Assembly (NCBI GenBank): GCA_013180625.2
Contig: SNVD02001254.1
Location: 79,302 to 143,301 of the forward strand
Direction of reading: 5' to 3'
Origin: Boswellia sacra
Lineage: Eukaryota > Streptophyta > Magnoliopsida > Sapindales > Burseraceae
DNA length: 64,000 bases
Part shown: positions 21,346-33,280 of the stretch, one piece after another
Numbering within the stretch: the stretch's first letter is position 1
How the letters are laid out: every line of letters begins with the position of its first letter
Notes under the pieces: generated by a model
The model's input: the letters and a program-made list of their open reading frames with translations, nothing else
The model's database searches: none
What the model was told of the DNA's origin: nothing
Made by a program: the position numbers and the translations under genes

Positions 21346-21631
21346 CTAGCTAACATTTTAGAAATTTGTTCAGAGGGTATTTTAGTAATTATAACGGTAA
21401 CGGTTTTGGATGGAGTAGTGATGCCATCTAAAGGCAAAAGTGACGGAAGGGTGGCTCGTGATGAATCTTCATAACATCAGGGGTGGCAAACAGTGAATAC
21501 GGACGAAATTAAGCCGATGTCATCTAAAGGCAAAAGTGACGGAAGGGTGGTTCGTGATGAATTTTCATAACATCAGGGGTGACAAACAGTGAATATGGAC
21601 GAAATTAAGCCAAAACCAAAGAGGGGTCTGT

Positions 21632-22190
21632 GTGATTAGCGCATATACACACAAAAAATTTCTATTAGTAAAAAAAATAAAAAAATGCTACATATGCATT
21701 TCACTAAATAAGGTTGTATAAATCGATGTTATACAAATTTTAGAAAAATCGATGACCTTATTGAATGGCTTTGCTTATAACGTCTGAAAGCATGTGGAGT
21801 GGGAGGATTTGAAACTACAAAAGTACACGATTCTGATATAATACAAGTTATCAAAAAGAAACATGCAACAACCACAATATCAAGACTACACAAACAGTTT
21901 ACACAAAAACTTCATATTCAAGAAAAAAATATATATATATAAAAGGAAAAATGGTAATTTACAGGATAAAAATATTTATACCGACAAGTCACCACCTAGT
22001 TAGAAATTAGAAACATCATGAGATGAGCAAAAATTAACAACAAACTAATAGAGACCATTCCAATTCATGTGAAGTCCTTTCTCCAAGTAATCAGTCAAGC
22101 CCAAAACTAGCCAACAAATCTGTCATAAAGCCAACAAATTAGCTCTTGATTCATGGCTGCATCAATGACGTGAGCTAATCATGGGATATG
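21632..22190. other. Intergenic DNA
   Basis: Nothing recognised except a short (TA)n run near 21930. Confidence 0.5.
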
Positions 22191-22374
22191 ATTTTAATGT
22201 ATATATTGCATTTCCTTTTCTACAAAATCTCTGTATAATAGCTTTACATATTAGTATTAGAATCCATAAATTATATAGTTGCTTATACCTGTAAATATCT
22301 ATATAAATGAATAAAGACAATCTCAAAGACTCAAGGTTTTGAGTAAGAATTTCTCATAGATTTGTTTGATCTTT
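22190..22374 (+). repeat. Copia 2 5' LTR, 3' part
   Basis: Inferred only from its position directly before the primer site (TGGTATCAGAGCT at 22377). It contains TATAAATGAATAAAGAC-like sequence typical of an LTR transcript start region. The left limit is unknown. Confidence 0.45.
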
Positions 22375-22436
22375 TATGGTATCAGAGCTATTGTCCGACT
22401 CTGTTATTTTTTTTGTTTTCTCTTGTTCTGTTATTC

Positions 22437-25400
22437 ATGGGTTCATCTAGTGGTGTGTCAGTTGGTGTTGCAGTACCCAACCTTTCTCATGTTATTTTGA
22501 TCAAACTTGATCGCACAACGTATGCCCTTTGGCTGGCCCAATTCCTTCCTGTCCTCAAAAGTAAGGATCTGATTGGCTTTGTTGATGGAACAAAACCTTG
22601 TCCTACAAAGTTTCAACTTGATTCTACTGGGAAAGAGACAACTGCAATTAATCCAAAGTATTTAACTTGGGAGCAACAAGCTCAGATGATTTTAAGCTGG
22701 ATCAATGCATCTCTTACACCAAGTGTTCCTTCTTCAGTGGCTCGATTATCTTCTTCTTATGATGTTTGGCAAACACTTAAAAGAAGGTATACTTCCAAAT
22801 CTCAAACACGCATTCTCCAACTGCAAAACTAGCTACATAATACCAGGAGAGGAGACCTCTCTATTTCTGATTTTATTGATAAGCTTACACATATTGCGGA
22901 CAACTTAGCTCTTCCTGGCAAGCCTATTGATGATGATGCTCTTATTAATATTATCATGAGAAATGTTGGTCTTGCATTTGAAGTCACAGTTAATTCAGCA
23001 CAAGCTTGTGATACTCCTATCTCTCTAGATGATCTTATTGGTCTTTTGTTAAGTGCTGAAATGAGACTTAACGAGCAAAGTTTGGATTTAGTTGAATCTC
23101 ATGCCACTGCTTTATATTCTTGTAAGTCTAAATCCAACTCATCCCGTAGCCAGGGTTGCATGAATTCTCAACGGTTTTCTTCCAATCGGCCAATTGATCA
23201 AAGATCAAATCGTGCTCCTAATACCACTCAACAACTTGGTTCTTTTCAGTTGGAAGGGAAAACAAAATGTCAAATTTGGGGACGTCCTGGACATATAGCA
23301 ATTAATTGTTTCCATCGAATGGATCACTTTTATGAAGGCAAAATACCAACAAAAAAGCTTGCTGCTATTATATGGTCGCTTCCACTACCAAGAGTAAAGA
23401 TGTGCAAACATGGTTTACAGATAGTGGCGCTTCAAACCATATAACATCAAATCTTGGCAACTTGTCTCTTCAAGAAGAATACCGTGGCAATGATCGAGTT
23501 GCAGTTGGTAATGGTTTAGGTTTGGTCATATCCCATATTGGTTCCTCTAAGCTACACCATACTTTTTCTACTTTTACCATGAAAAATATTTTACATTTTT
23601 CGTCAGCTTCTGCCAATTTACTATCAGTTCATCAATTTTCTCAAGACAATAATTGTTACTTTGTTTTTCATTCTGATGGTTTTTTTGTTAAGGACACAAC
23701 GATGGGGAAGACGCTTTTCCAAGGCAAGAGTGAACATGGTCTATATCCTATGAGCCTTAGTCCTGACGTTTCTAATAAAAAGTTTCACTCCTTTGCTTTT
23801 GTTGGGGTTAGAGTTTCTCATCCAGTTTGGCACCATCGGTTCGGCCATCCTACTCTTCCAATATTAAGATGCATTGTTTCTCAATCTCATTTACCTCTTC
23901 AAGGCACGTTTCTTAATCAGTTTGTATGTGATTCATCTTTGATGGCTACAAGTTGTCGATTACCATTTCAGGCATCAGGTTCTGTTTCATTTTCTCCATT
24001 AGAATTGGTGCATTCCGATGTCTGGACTTCTCCATATTATTCAATAAAAGGCTCAAAGTATTATATTTTATTTGTTCATGATTATTCCAAATATTCGTGG
24101 ATTTTTCCCATGCATTTTAAACATGAAGCTTTTGATTATTTTGTTAATTAATTTAAAGCTCGTATTGAAATATCTTTTCTCATGCCAAATTAAATCTCTC
24201 CAAACTGATGGTGGTGAGGAATATACTAATCATGTTTTTCATTCATTCTTAGAAAAGCATGGCATTTCTCATCGTTTGTCTTGTCCTCACACCCCTGAAC
24301 AAAATGGCGTTGTTGAAAGAAAGCATCGACATATTGTAGACATGCACGGGTCTTACCCTTTTAGCCCGTCCTCATATGTCTCCTCATTATTGGGTTGATG
24401 CCTTTAATAATGCTTTGTATTTAATTAATAGGCTTCCAACTAAAGTTTTATGAAATAATCCGCCGTACGAGAAGTTTTTTCATAGGCTGCCCAACTATGA
24501 AATTCTTGGAATTTTCGGTTGTCCATGTTATCCCTATCTGCGTCCTTATAATAAAAATAAACTTCAATTTCGTTCTAGACAATGTGTTTTTATAGGATAT
24601 TCTCTTAATGATCAAGGTTATGGGTGTTTAGATATTGATAATGGAAGGGTTTATTTGTCTCGTCATGTCATTTTTAATGAGTTTCTTTTTCCTTTTAAGT
24701 CAGATCAAAATGTTCAATCTTCACCTGGAAAAGCCGATTCTCCGTTGATCATTCCAATAAATCCAGTACCACCTCCAATACAACCTCAAACACACGCTAT
24801 CTCGACTCAACCATATACCACTAATGCCAATTTTCAACAACGTGAAGTGAATTTTCTACATCAGATCAATCCTCACATTCCATCACACAAATAGATCCTT
24901 TATCAAATCCTAATCATGATACTGTTGCGCTTGGTCCAACCACTGCTTCTTTGCATCCAATGGTTACAAGAGGAAAGGTGGGTACTTATGTTCCTAATAG
25001 GAAGTATGCTTTGGCAACAACATCTTTTTCTGAACAGGTTGAACCATCGTGTTTTAGTCAAGCTATTAAGCATGCATAATGGCGTTTAGCAATGTGTTCA
25101 GAATTTAATGCTTTACAACAATGTGGTACCTAGTCTTTGGTTGAACATACTCCTAATATGAATATGTTGTCCAATAAATGGGTTTTTAAAATGAAGAAAA
25201 ATTCAGATGGCTCTATTCAACGCTACAAAGCTCGACTTGTAGCAAATGGTTTTCATCAACAAGAAGGAGTTGATTATATTGAGACATTCAACCCAGTTGT
25301 CAAACATACCATAATAAGAGTTGTTTTGGCCCTTGCCTTGCATAACAAATGGCCAATTTGACAACTAGATGATCAAAATGCTTTTCTTTATGGCTTTTTA

Positions 25401-25441
25401 AATAAAAAGGTCTATATGCATCAACCAAGAGGCTTTGAGGA
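22437..25441 (+). pseudogene. gag-pol: Copia 2 gag-protease-integrase-RT (5' part), broken
   Basis: From ATG 22437 (MGSSSGVSVG) the gag region includes LTWEQQAQMILSW and a zinc knuckle with one cysteine replaced (CQIWGRPGH). A stop lies at 22830. The protease has its DSG site (WFTDSGASNH, about 23413). The integrase zinc region (HHRFGHPT) and catalytic core (HSDVWTS, TDGGEEYTNH, and the Glu in EQNGVVERKH) are recognisable but shifted by a break near 24150. Reverse transcriptase begins at about 25160 (NKWVFKMKKN, YKARLVANGFHQQ) and is interrupted at 25441 by copia 3. Several TGA/TAG/TAA codons make it non-functional. Confidence 0.85.
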
Positions 25442-25891
25442 TGTTGTTATTTGTAAAGTTGCACTAGAAAAACAAAGACAAATTTGAAGGGATAAATTTT
25501 CCAGCAAAGAAGACTAGAGATTGTGTTGAAGAAGAGAGATATCTTTCATTGAATTCAGTACTTACAATTTAAAGATCCCATTCCTGCCTGTCCTGCGGCA
25601 CATGCGGTACCCGCTCTTGTTCTTGATGTGGCTCTTTCGTGCACCTTTCCCCAATGGAAGAATGAGTGATCCGTTCCCCTGCAGATCATGGCCTAGACCC
25701 CCACCCCAACTCTATCTTCCTTATCAGTGAACCGGAACTTAAAAATAACTAACCACCAAGATCATGTGCTATAATTAGGCCACATTTAGCAACCTCCTGG
25801 AGACTAGGAAACAAATTCTGAAATAGTCAAAACAGAACAAAAAACAAAAATTATTCAAATGTGGCAGCAGTCCTAAGCACAATAGCTAACA
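25442..25891 (-). repeat. Copia 3 3' LTR with 162-bp extra segment
   Basis: 450 bp; identical in outline to 29910-30197 but with an additional, GC-richer stretch at about 25576-25737 that the other LTR lacks. Outside it the two LTRs differ at only a few positions (for example AACCACCAAG versus AACCGCCAAG). Confidence 0.9.
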
Positions 25892-25903
25892 CTCCTCCTT
25901 GCT
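25892..25903 (-). other. Copia 3 polypurine tract
   Basis: On the minus strand, GCAAGGAGGAG directly precedes the TGTTAG start of the 3' LTR and overlaps the end of the polyprotein stop context. It primes plus-strand synthesis in this class. Confidence 0.8.
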
Positions 25904-28900
25904 TTAGAGACTGCAAACACCAAGTTTCATTCTTAGGAACTCAAACTTGCTAACTGGTAAGGATTTAGTAAAAACATCAGCTATTTGCTCTTTTGTTTTG
26001 CAATATTCAAGAGTTACAGCACCATCCTTCTGCACTTCCTCAAGAAAAACAGCTTGATGTTGAAATGTTTAGTTTTTCCGTGAAAAACTGGGTTGTGAGA
26101 AATAGCTATTGCAGCTTGATTATCAACAAAGATCTTAGTGTCTTCTTTCTGCTCAAAATGAAGATCACTTAATATCTTCCTCAGCCACAAAGCTTGATTT
26201 ACAGCAGCTGTTGCTGCAACAAACTCTGCTTCAGTAGTAGATTGAGCTACTGTTTCTTGCTTTTTTGAACTCTATGAAAAAAATCCTGATCCAAAACTAA
26301 AACAGTACCCTGAGGTACTTTTCATGTCATCGATAGATCCTGCCCAGTCACTATCAGAGAAACCAAACAACTTGAAGTCCTTGCTTTTCTTGAACTTGAT
26401 GCCAAAGTTGATTGTGCCTTTGATGTATCTAACCACCCTCTTGGCAACCTTCAAGTGTATTTCACTTGCACAGTGCATGAACCGAGATAAAATACTCACA
26501 GCAATCAAGATGTCAGGTCTTGTTGCTGTAAGATACATTAGGCACCCAATCAAGCTTCTAAAGTGTGCCTCATCCACTTTTTCAGTTCCATCTTCCTTGC
26601 TCAAGTATTCCTTTTGATTCATAGGAGTGCTCATTGACTTGCAATCTTCCATATGAAACTTCTTGAGAATTTCCTTTGCATACTTCTTTTGACAAATGAA
26701 AACTTCATCTTGACTTTGCTTGATCTCCATTCCAAGAAAATAAGTCATCAATCCAAGATCAGTCATCTCAAATATTTTCATCATTTCCAGCTTGAATTCA
26801 TCAATCAAAGCTGCATTATTTCCAGTCACCAAAAGATCATCAACATAAAGAGAAATAACAAGAATATCAACCTCACAGTGCTTGATGTAAAGAGTGGATT
26901 TAGATAGGCTTTTTACAAAGCCTAAACTTAGCAGATGATTGTCAATTCTGCTGTACCAGGCTCTTGGAGCTTGCTTCAATTCATAGAAAGCTTTCTTGAG
27001 GAGATAAACTTTGTCTTCTTCTCCTTTCTTCACAAAGCCTTCAGGTTGTTCAACATAGATTTCTTCTTGTAAGAAACCATTTAGAAATGCTGATTTAACA
27101 TCCAACTGATACACTTTCCAGCCCTTTTGTGCTGCAACAGCAAGTAGCAGCCTAATGGTGTCTAGCCTGGCCACTGGTGCAAATGTGTCTGAGCAGTCCA
27201 CTCCAAAAATATGAGCATAACCTTTAACCACAAGCCTCGCCTTGTGCTAATTGATGGAACCATCAGCATTTAGCTTGGTTCTGAACACCCATTTGACTCC
27301 AATGACTTTTCTATCTTGAGGTCTGTCAACAAGCTGCCATGTCTTGTTTTTCTCGATCATGTACAACTCCTCCTTCATTGTAACCATCCAGTTTTGATCA
27401 AGTTTTGCTTCTTTAAAACCTGCAAGCTCACAAACTGCTATGTTGCATCTCTGATAAACATCAGAAAGCAATCTAGTGCCTCTAATTGGAATGTTATCCA
27501 CCATCTGATTTTCCCAATCTTCATTTCTCTGCCCCTCGACATTTCTGACAGGAAAATTTAGCTTTAGTTGATTTGAGGCTTGGTTCAAGTCTTTTAAAGT
27601 CTCCCAGTTCTATTCTTCATTTTCCACAAAGTATACATCTCTGCTTATGATAATATTCCTTGTTTGGGGCTGAAAAACTTTGTAAGCCTTGGATATTGTG
27701 CTGTAGCCTATGAAGATGCCTTGTACTGCCTTCTTATCTAGTTTATCACGCTTAACCTGAGGAATATAGGTGAAGCACAAACAACCAAACACTTTAAGGA
27801 AGTTTAGAGATGGTTTATATCCATACCAAGCCTCGAATGGTGTCTTATTCTTTACTGCCTTTGTGGGAAGCCTGTTTTGAAGAAAAACTGCTATATTTGT
27901 TGCTTTTGCCCAGAATTGTTTTGGTAAGTTTTTCTCGTGTAGCATGCATCTTGTCATTTCCAATATATATCTATTTCTTCTCTCACTAACTCCATTTTGT
28001 TGTGGAGTGTAAGGAGCAGTAAGCTGGTGTTCAATTCCTGCTTCCTCACAAAATAAATTAAATTTTTCTGAGGTGTATTCTTTTCCATTATCTGACCTTA
28101 GAAGTTGAATATTGCAGCCACTTTGGTTTTCCACCATTTTCTTAAACTTCCAAAACACTCCAGCCACTTCTGACTTGAATTTTAAGAAAAAAATCCAACA
28201 TAATCTTGTAAAATCATCAATGAAGGCAATATAGTAAAGACTACCTTTGAGAGAGGGTGTTCTTTGTGGTCCTGATAAATCAGTGTGGATCAATTGAAGC
28301 TTCTGTGTTGCTCTCCAAGCTGTTTTTGGAAATGGTTGTCTGTGTTGCTTTCCATATTGACATGCTTGGCAGTAAGGAAGATGATCTTCTAAAATAGGTA
28401 AATCCCTCACTAATTTCTTTGTTTGAAGCAGTAGTAGTCCTTGATGATAATAATGACCGAGCCTCTTGTGCCATATCTCCGTGACACTTTCCTTAGTAGG
28501 AAATGCAGCTTGCTCCTCTAATGGATTAAGTGTGAAGCTCTTTCCTCTCATCTTGACCTTGAAAATCTCTTGATCAGATGCATCCTTTATCAGGCAGTAT
28601 TTGTTTTCAAAATGTACTTTGAAGCCTTTTTCTATCAACTGACCAACACTCAACAGATTTTGATCAATTTCTGGAACATAGAGAACATCAGAGATAAGTT
28701 TTGTACCTGAAAAACTTTCAATTGCAATGGTGCCTTTTCCCTTGACTGCTATGTGTTGTCCATTGCCAATTCTGACCTTTGAAGTCTCTGTGCTTCTTAA
28801 TTCCTTAAACAGCTCCTTGTCATATGTCATATGATTAGTGCAGCCACTGTCAATTAACCAGCACTCACTTGACTCACTGCCTGAGAAGCAAGTAGCAACA

Positions 28901-29853
28901 AAGAGCTGATCCTCCTCCTCTTGATCAGCAACTTGAGCATCTACTTCTTGTTGCTGAATTTTATTTTTGCAAATCACAACTTCATGACCAAGTTGGTTAC
29001 ACCTGCTCCATTTTGCATCAGGTCTCCTCCAACATTTGAAAGGAGGATGACCCTTTTTGCCACAATGTTGGCATGGAGGATGATTTCCCTTTAGATCTCC
29101 AATCTTGTTCTTGTTGCTGTTTGCTGTAGCATTACCACTTGTATCAAAATTCCTTTTGTTCTTCTTCTTCCTTATTTTTCCTCCTTCTTGATGCTTGACT
29201 GGCAGTGCTCCTTCAACGACTCCTTCTTGCCTCATGACCCTTCTTTGCTCTTGTGCCTGTAAAGCATTTAAGAGCTCTGCCAAGGTAATCTTGGACAGAT
29301 CCTTGGTGTTCTCCAAGGTTGTAATGGTTGCGTCAAACTTTTCAGGCACCGTTACTAAGATTTTTTCAACAATCCTCGAGTCGGGTAGATCAGAACCAAG
29401 CAGTCTTACCTTATTGGCAATGCTTAGAAGTTTGTCAGAATACTCTTTAATGGTTTCTGATTCCTTCATTTTCTACAGTTCAAAATCTCTGATCAAATTC
29501 AGCACTTGCATCCCTTTGATCCTCTCATTTCCTTCATACTTTGTTTTGAGATAATCCCAGATGGCTTTCGCTGATTTGAGTGACATGATTCGGATGAAGA
29601 CAGTTGATGAAACGACAGCCAAACAGGCCTTTGCTTTTGACTTCCTTGTTTTTTTGTCCTTCTGATTCTTGATCTGGGCCATTGTGGGGTTGTCTGGCAG
29701 TGGAGGAACTTCATAATCCTCTTCTACAGCTTCCCAAAGATCCAGTGCATCTAGGTAGGTCTCCATTCTCACAGCCCAAATCTGATAATTTTCTCCATTG
29801 AACACTGGAGGAGCAATTGATGAAAAACTAGCTTCTGTGTCCATGGCTTCCAC
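25904..29853 (-). pseudogene. gag-pol: Copia 3 gag-pol polyprotein with four amber codons
   Basis: Starts at ATG 29853 (MEAMDTEASF). In order: gag (UBN2 type, NYQIWAVRMETYL), zinc knuckle (CQHCGKKGHPPFKC) and a second one (CNQLGHEVVIC), protease (WLIDSGCTNHM), GAG-pre-integrase (HKRLGH), integrase core (HTDLSGP, RSDNGKEY, Glu in QNGVSERRNR), reverse transcriptase (FAPVARLDTIR, LDVKSAFLNG, catalytic YVDD in ISLYVDDLLVTG), and RNase H (SDSDWAGS, then TEAEFVA). TAG codons occur at about 29471, 27606, 27245 and 26271, and a one-base loss near 26033 affects the last 40 codons, which otherwise end at 25904. All other catalytic residues listed are present. Confidence 0.92.
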
Positions 29854-29895
29854 TTGAATTCAATCTTAGACTCTCACAGGTTCCTTAAGAAGAAA

Positions 29896-29907
29896 GCTCT
29901 GATACCA
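29896..29907 (-). other. Copia 3 primer binding site
   Basis: The minus strand reads TGGTATCAGAGC, two bases from the 5' LTR; initiator tRNA-Met type. Confidence 0.88.
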
Positions 29908-29909
29908 AT

Positions 29910-30197
29910 TGTTGTTATTTGTAAAGTTGCACTAGAAAAACAAAGACAAATTTGAAGGGATAAATTTTCCAGCAAAGAAGACTAGAGATTGTGTTGAAGA
30001 AGAGAGATATCTTTCATTGAATTCAGTACTTACAATTTAAAGACTTAAAAATAACTAACCGCCAAGATCATGTCCTATAATTAGGCCACATTTGACAACC
30101 TCCTGGAGACTAGGAAACAAATTCTGAAATAGTCAAAACAGAACAAAAAACAAAAATTATTCAAATGTGGCAGCAGTCCTAAGCACAATAGCTAACA
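29910..30197 (-). repeat. Copia 3 5' LTR
   Basis: 288 bp; begins and ends like the 3' LTR and is next to the primer site. It lacks the 162-bp segment present in the 3' LTR. Confidence 0.9.
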
Positions 30198-30202
30198 GAG
30201 GA

Positions 30203-31389
30203 TCCTTCTTTTCCAAATCATGTTTTTCGTCTTCATAGATCAGTTTTTGGGTTAAAACAGGCGCCCCAAGCTTGGTTCCAAAGGTTTCCAAATTACTTGG
30301 TAGAACTTGGTTTTGAAGAGTCTAAAGCTGATTATTCTCTCTTCACCTATCATTGCAATGTGGTTATTATCATTTTATTAATCTATGTGGATGATATTCT
30401 GCTTACAGGTAATAATGAGGCTTATCTCATGGAGCTTATTTCCAACTTAAGGAAATTGTTTGCTATGAAAGACATTGGTAGCTTGCACTATTTTTTTTGG
30501 GTCTGGAAGTTGATTTTACTTCCCAAGGTTTATACTTATCCAAAACTAAGTATGCCTTAGATCTTCTTCATTGCACCAAAATGGTTGATGCAAAACCTTA
30601 TCCTTCACCAGCACTTTGCGAAAAGAAATTGGACATCAATGATGGGGATCCGCTGCCAGATGCTTCTGAATATAGGAGTGTTGTTGGGGCTTTGCAATAC
30701 TTAACATTAACAAGACCTGACTTATCTTTTTCAGTTAATCAAGTATGCCAGTTTATGCACAAACTGACCTCAACACATTGGACAGCAGTAAAGCGTATTT
30801 TAAGCTATGTTAAATGTACACTTGATCATGGATTATTTTTGCAACCTGGCTCATTGTCTCTGGAGGCATATTCTGATGCAGATTATGCTGGTAGTCCTAT
30901 TGATCACCGTTCTACAGGTGGTTTATTGTGTGTATCTTGGACATAACCCAATTTCATGGAGTGCGAAAAAGCAATTAACCATATCACGATCCAGCACCGA
31001 ATCTGAGTATAGACAACTTGCTCACACTGCAGCTGAAATTTCCTGGTTACGTTCTCTTCTAAAAGATCTTTGTATCCATCTTTCCACTCCTCGCATTTCG
31101 TGTGACAATATAAGCTCCATTTCTCTTGCATCTAATCCTATATTTCATACAAGGACAAAACATATAGAGGTTGATTATCATTATTTATCATTATGTTTGC
31201 GAAAAAGTGGTTCGTAAAGAACTTGATGTTTGTTATATTCATACTGAAGATCAGATTGCTGATATCTTTACTAAAGGATTGTCCAATGCTCGTTTTCAGA
31301 CACTCAGAAATAGTTATTTACGTTTTCGTTTTGATTTATTTTCTAGTTTTAAAATATGTTTGAATTTAGGAAAAAATAGATTTAGTTAA
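30203..31389 (+). pseudogene. pol: Copia 2 reverse transcriptase and RNase H (3' part), broken
   Basis: Continues the frame cut at 25441. It includes GLKQAPQAWFQRF, the YVDD box (LLIYVDDILLTGN, about 30385), DIGSLHYF, the RT tail (SEYRSVVGALQYL, TRPDLSFSVNQV), and RNase H motifs (YSDADYAGSP, STESEYRQLA, IFHTRTKHIEVDYH, DIFTKGLS). Frameshifts near 30500 and 30945 and a stop near 31215 break it. Confidence 0.87.
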
Positions 31390-31580
31390 TATAATTAGCT
31401 TTCTTATTTGAACCATTTCTTATGGAATTATAGTTTCCTATCAGATATAGAAGTAGTTCGTTATAAATAAATCTCTTGAGTAATTTTGCATTAGTTTTCT
31501 TGTGATATGAATCAATGAAAAACTCGTCCATTATTCGATTTGGAAGCCTAATAAATCAGTAATCTTGCATATTCAACAGA
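31390..31580 (+). repeat. Probable copia 2 3' LTR remnant
   Basis: Has words typical of copia LTRs (TAATTAGCTTTC, TTCCTATCAG, TATAAATAAATCTC, GATATGAATCAAT). It does not align well with the presumed 5' LTR at 22190-22374, so it may be heavily decayed or of another origin. Confidence 0.4.
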
Positions 31581-32320
31581 TTATTAGTACAGTACATTTG
31601 CATCAGTGATGTAGCAAGAAACTTAGTGCCTTTATAGATCTGGAGATCTAAGGGGATTCTTTTCATGGTCAGATCCTAGCTAATTGGTGTCACATACTGC
31701 AACGGTCAACCTTATCAGTTTTTTATAGCAAGAGGAGTTTCCTCACTGTTTGAAAACTTGTTGTGTCATCAATGTAAATGACAAACTCTTACTTTCTCCT
31801 CGAAGGATTCTTTTGCTTTAACCATTCATGTTTTAGTGTTTAGCACAATCGCCTAACAGAGAGAATCAGCTGGCCTGGTTTGCGTTAGCCAAGAAAATTA
31901 ATATTAATAGCGTTGAAAAAAATGTGTTGGTTGTCAATAACATGCGTTCATGTTATATCAACATTGTGTTTAATATAATATGTGGCTACCACTGGAATTC
32001 GACTAAAATAAAACTTTGCCTTTAATAAAATTTTACCTAAAAAAAAAACCAAAATCCTATTTAAAATGGAAAGAAAGAAGAGAAGATTTGAAATACTACT
32101 ACATTAGTTTAGATTTTAGAGACAGGTAAGAAACGAGAAGTTTATTGGTTATCTAGGTTGATGTTTACTTGGTTTTTATTTCTGTGAGAAGCTTCTTTTC
32201 TCCTTATCACTAGCTGTTCTCTGGTTCCTTTTAAATAAATTTGCAGTTTGTTGAAAAACATATTTTTATAAAATTGTTACTGGTAAATTCTTTGATGTCA
32301 TTCATTGAATTAATGGATAC
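31581..32320. other. Intergenic DNA
   Basis: No gene or clear repeat found. Confidence 0.5.
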
Positions 32321-32329
32321 AGAGAAATG

Positions 32330-32830
32330 GTTGTTGTTAGGCTGTTCTGACACGCTTCATGGTAGATAACTATTAGGTCAAGTCAATTTTATGATTTCAC
32401 TTTTCTGTGTCAAATTACTTTAATATATGTAACTGGTGCACATTTACTATACGTATTCTAGTGAAAGCTTTCAGTTCAATATATATAACATATCATTGGT
32501 AATCTTTAACTTCAAATTTACAGAACAAATTTTATGGATGATTTTATTGATTTTACCTTGATTAAGAATTTAGTAGTCTCTATAAGGCTCTTCTACGTAG
32601 ACAAAATGAAGAAAAAAAATATCAAAGAAATGAAGCAAATAAACTTTCAATTTTTACCAATTGCTCAATCCTCCATTGATTAATCTATCGCAATAACTTT
32701 ATAGGTCCGTTATAGCTTTGAATTAGGTGGTTCCTTTTAATTTTTTTTCCGAAATAAAGAATTCGATCCAAAAATCTCTACTACAACTGTAAATTTAGGA
32801 TTTAACTAATTGATCTAAAATCAAGATCTT
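32330..32830. repeat. 3' flank of LecRK2, homologous to 15510-15916
   Basis: Ordered matches with the LecRK1 downstream region: CATGGTAGATAACTATT, TTTATGGATG, ACAAAATGAAGAAAAAA, GCTTTGAATTAGGTGGTTC and GAATTCGATCC. About 450 bp of unmatched DNA separates it from the LecRK2 stop, whereas the matching block at LecRK1 lies next to the stop. Confidence 0.65.
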
Positions 32831-33280
32831 CTACTCATCTAATTTTGCCTTAACTTTCGAGGATCTATTGATATATAGATTTTCGTATTGATGGATAACT
32901 GGGATGTGTATTTATTTTCTCACTTCATTAATTTATTTTTTATAACCATCAATGACCCCTTTTTTTTAAAAAAAGAAAAAGATAGAAATGAAATGAAAAG
33001 GAGATTTTTGTCATCTATCTAACTTGTATCCATTCATATTAAATAACTTAAAAATAGCTGTATGTAAGTTGTAAGAAAATCCTAGTTTAGGGTCTTTAAT
33101 TCAAGAAGAATCTGCAATATTATTGGTATTAACAATCAATACAACATTATCACGACACAGAAGATGATGAGGATTAACAATGTCCCGTTGCTTCCATCAA
33201 GGCATGAATGAATCCATAGAAAATGAATATTTTTATGCTACAAAGATGAAAAATTTTCTTACAATAATAAACTTTATCAA
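32831..33280. other. LecRK2 3' region
   Basis: No gene; an AT-rich stretch present here but not at LecRK1. Confidence 0.45.

Larger units (their letters stand above)
19641..21631. mobile_element. Non-autonomous MULE-like element with internally duplicated inverted repeats
   Basis: The ends are inverted copies starting ACAGACCCC (19641) and ending GGGGTCTGT (21631), followed inward by TTGGTTTTGG and TTAATTT(T/C)GTCCATATTC. Each end holds an extra tandem copy of about 96-101 bp. Inner sequence contains CCTTCCGTCAGATTTT and CGTTAA, which resembles the inner part of the first MULE's repeats. The core is AT-rich, non-coding and repetitive. No clear target duplication was found, so the family assignment rests on the repeats alone. 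Confidence 0.68.
25442..30197 (-). mobile_element. Ty1/copia retrotransposon 3, nearly intact, antisense within copia 2
   Basis: The flanking 5-bp duplication GAGGA is exact (25437-25441 and 30198-30202). Both LTRs start TGTT and end ACA in the element's orientation, with primer site and polypurine tract directly next to them. The polyprotein keeps one frame for most of about 1,300 codons, broken by four amber codons and one frameshift near 26033. It is the best preserved retrotransposon in the window and therefore probably one of the youngest. Confidence 0.93.
22190..31580 (+). mobile_element. Ty1/copia retrotransposon 2, decayed, split by copia 3
   Basis: A primer site at 22377-22389 is followed by gag, protease, integrase and the start of reverse transcriptase up to 25441. 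After the antisense copia 3 it continues with reverse transcriptase and RNase H to about 31389. Stops and frameshifts are spread throughout. The sequence before the primer site and the sequence after pol do not align convincingly as a pair of LTRs, so the outer limits are approximate. Confidence 0.8.

Noticed and set aside
29195..29554. 119-codon plus-strand ORF
   Set aside because: Antisense shadow of copia 3 gag, which has clear motifs on the minus strand.
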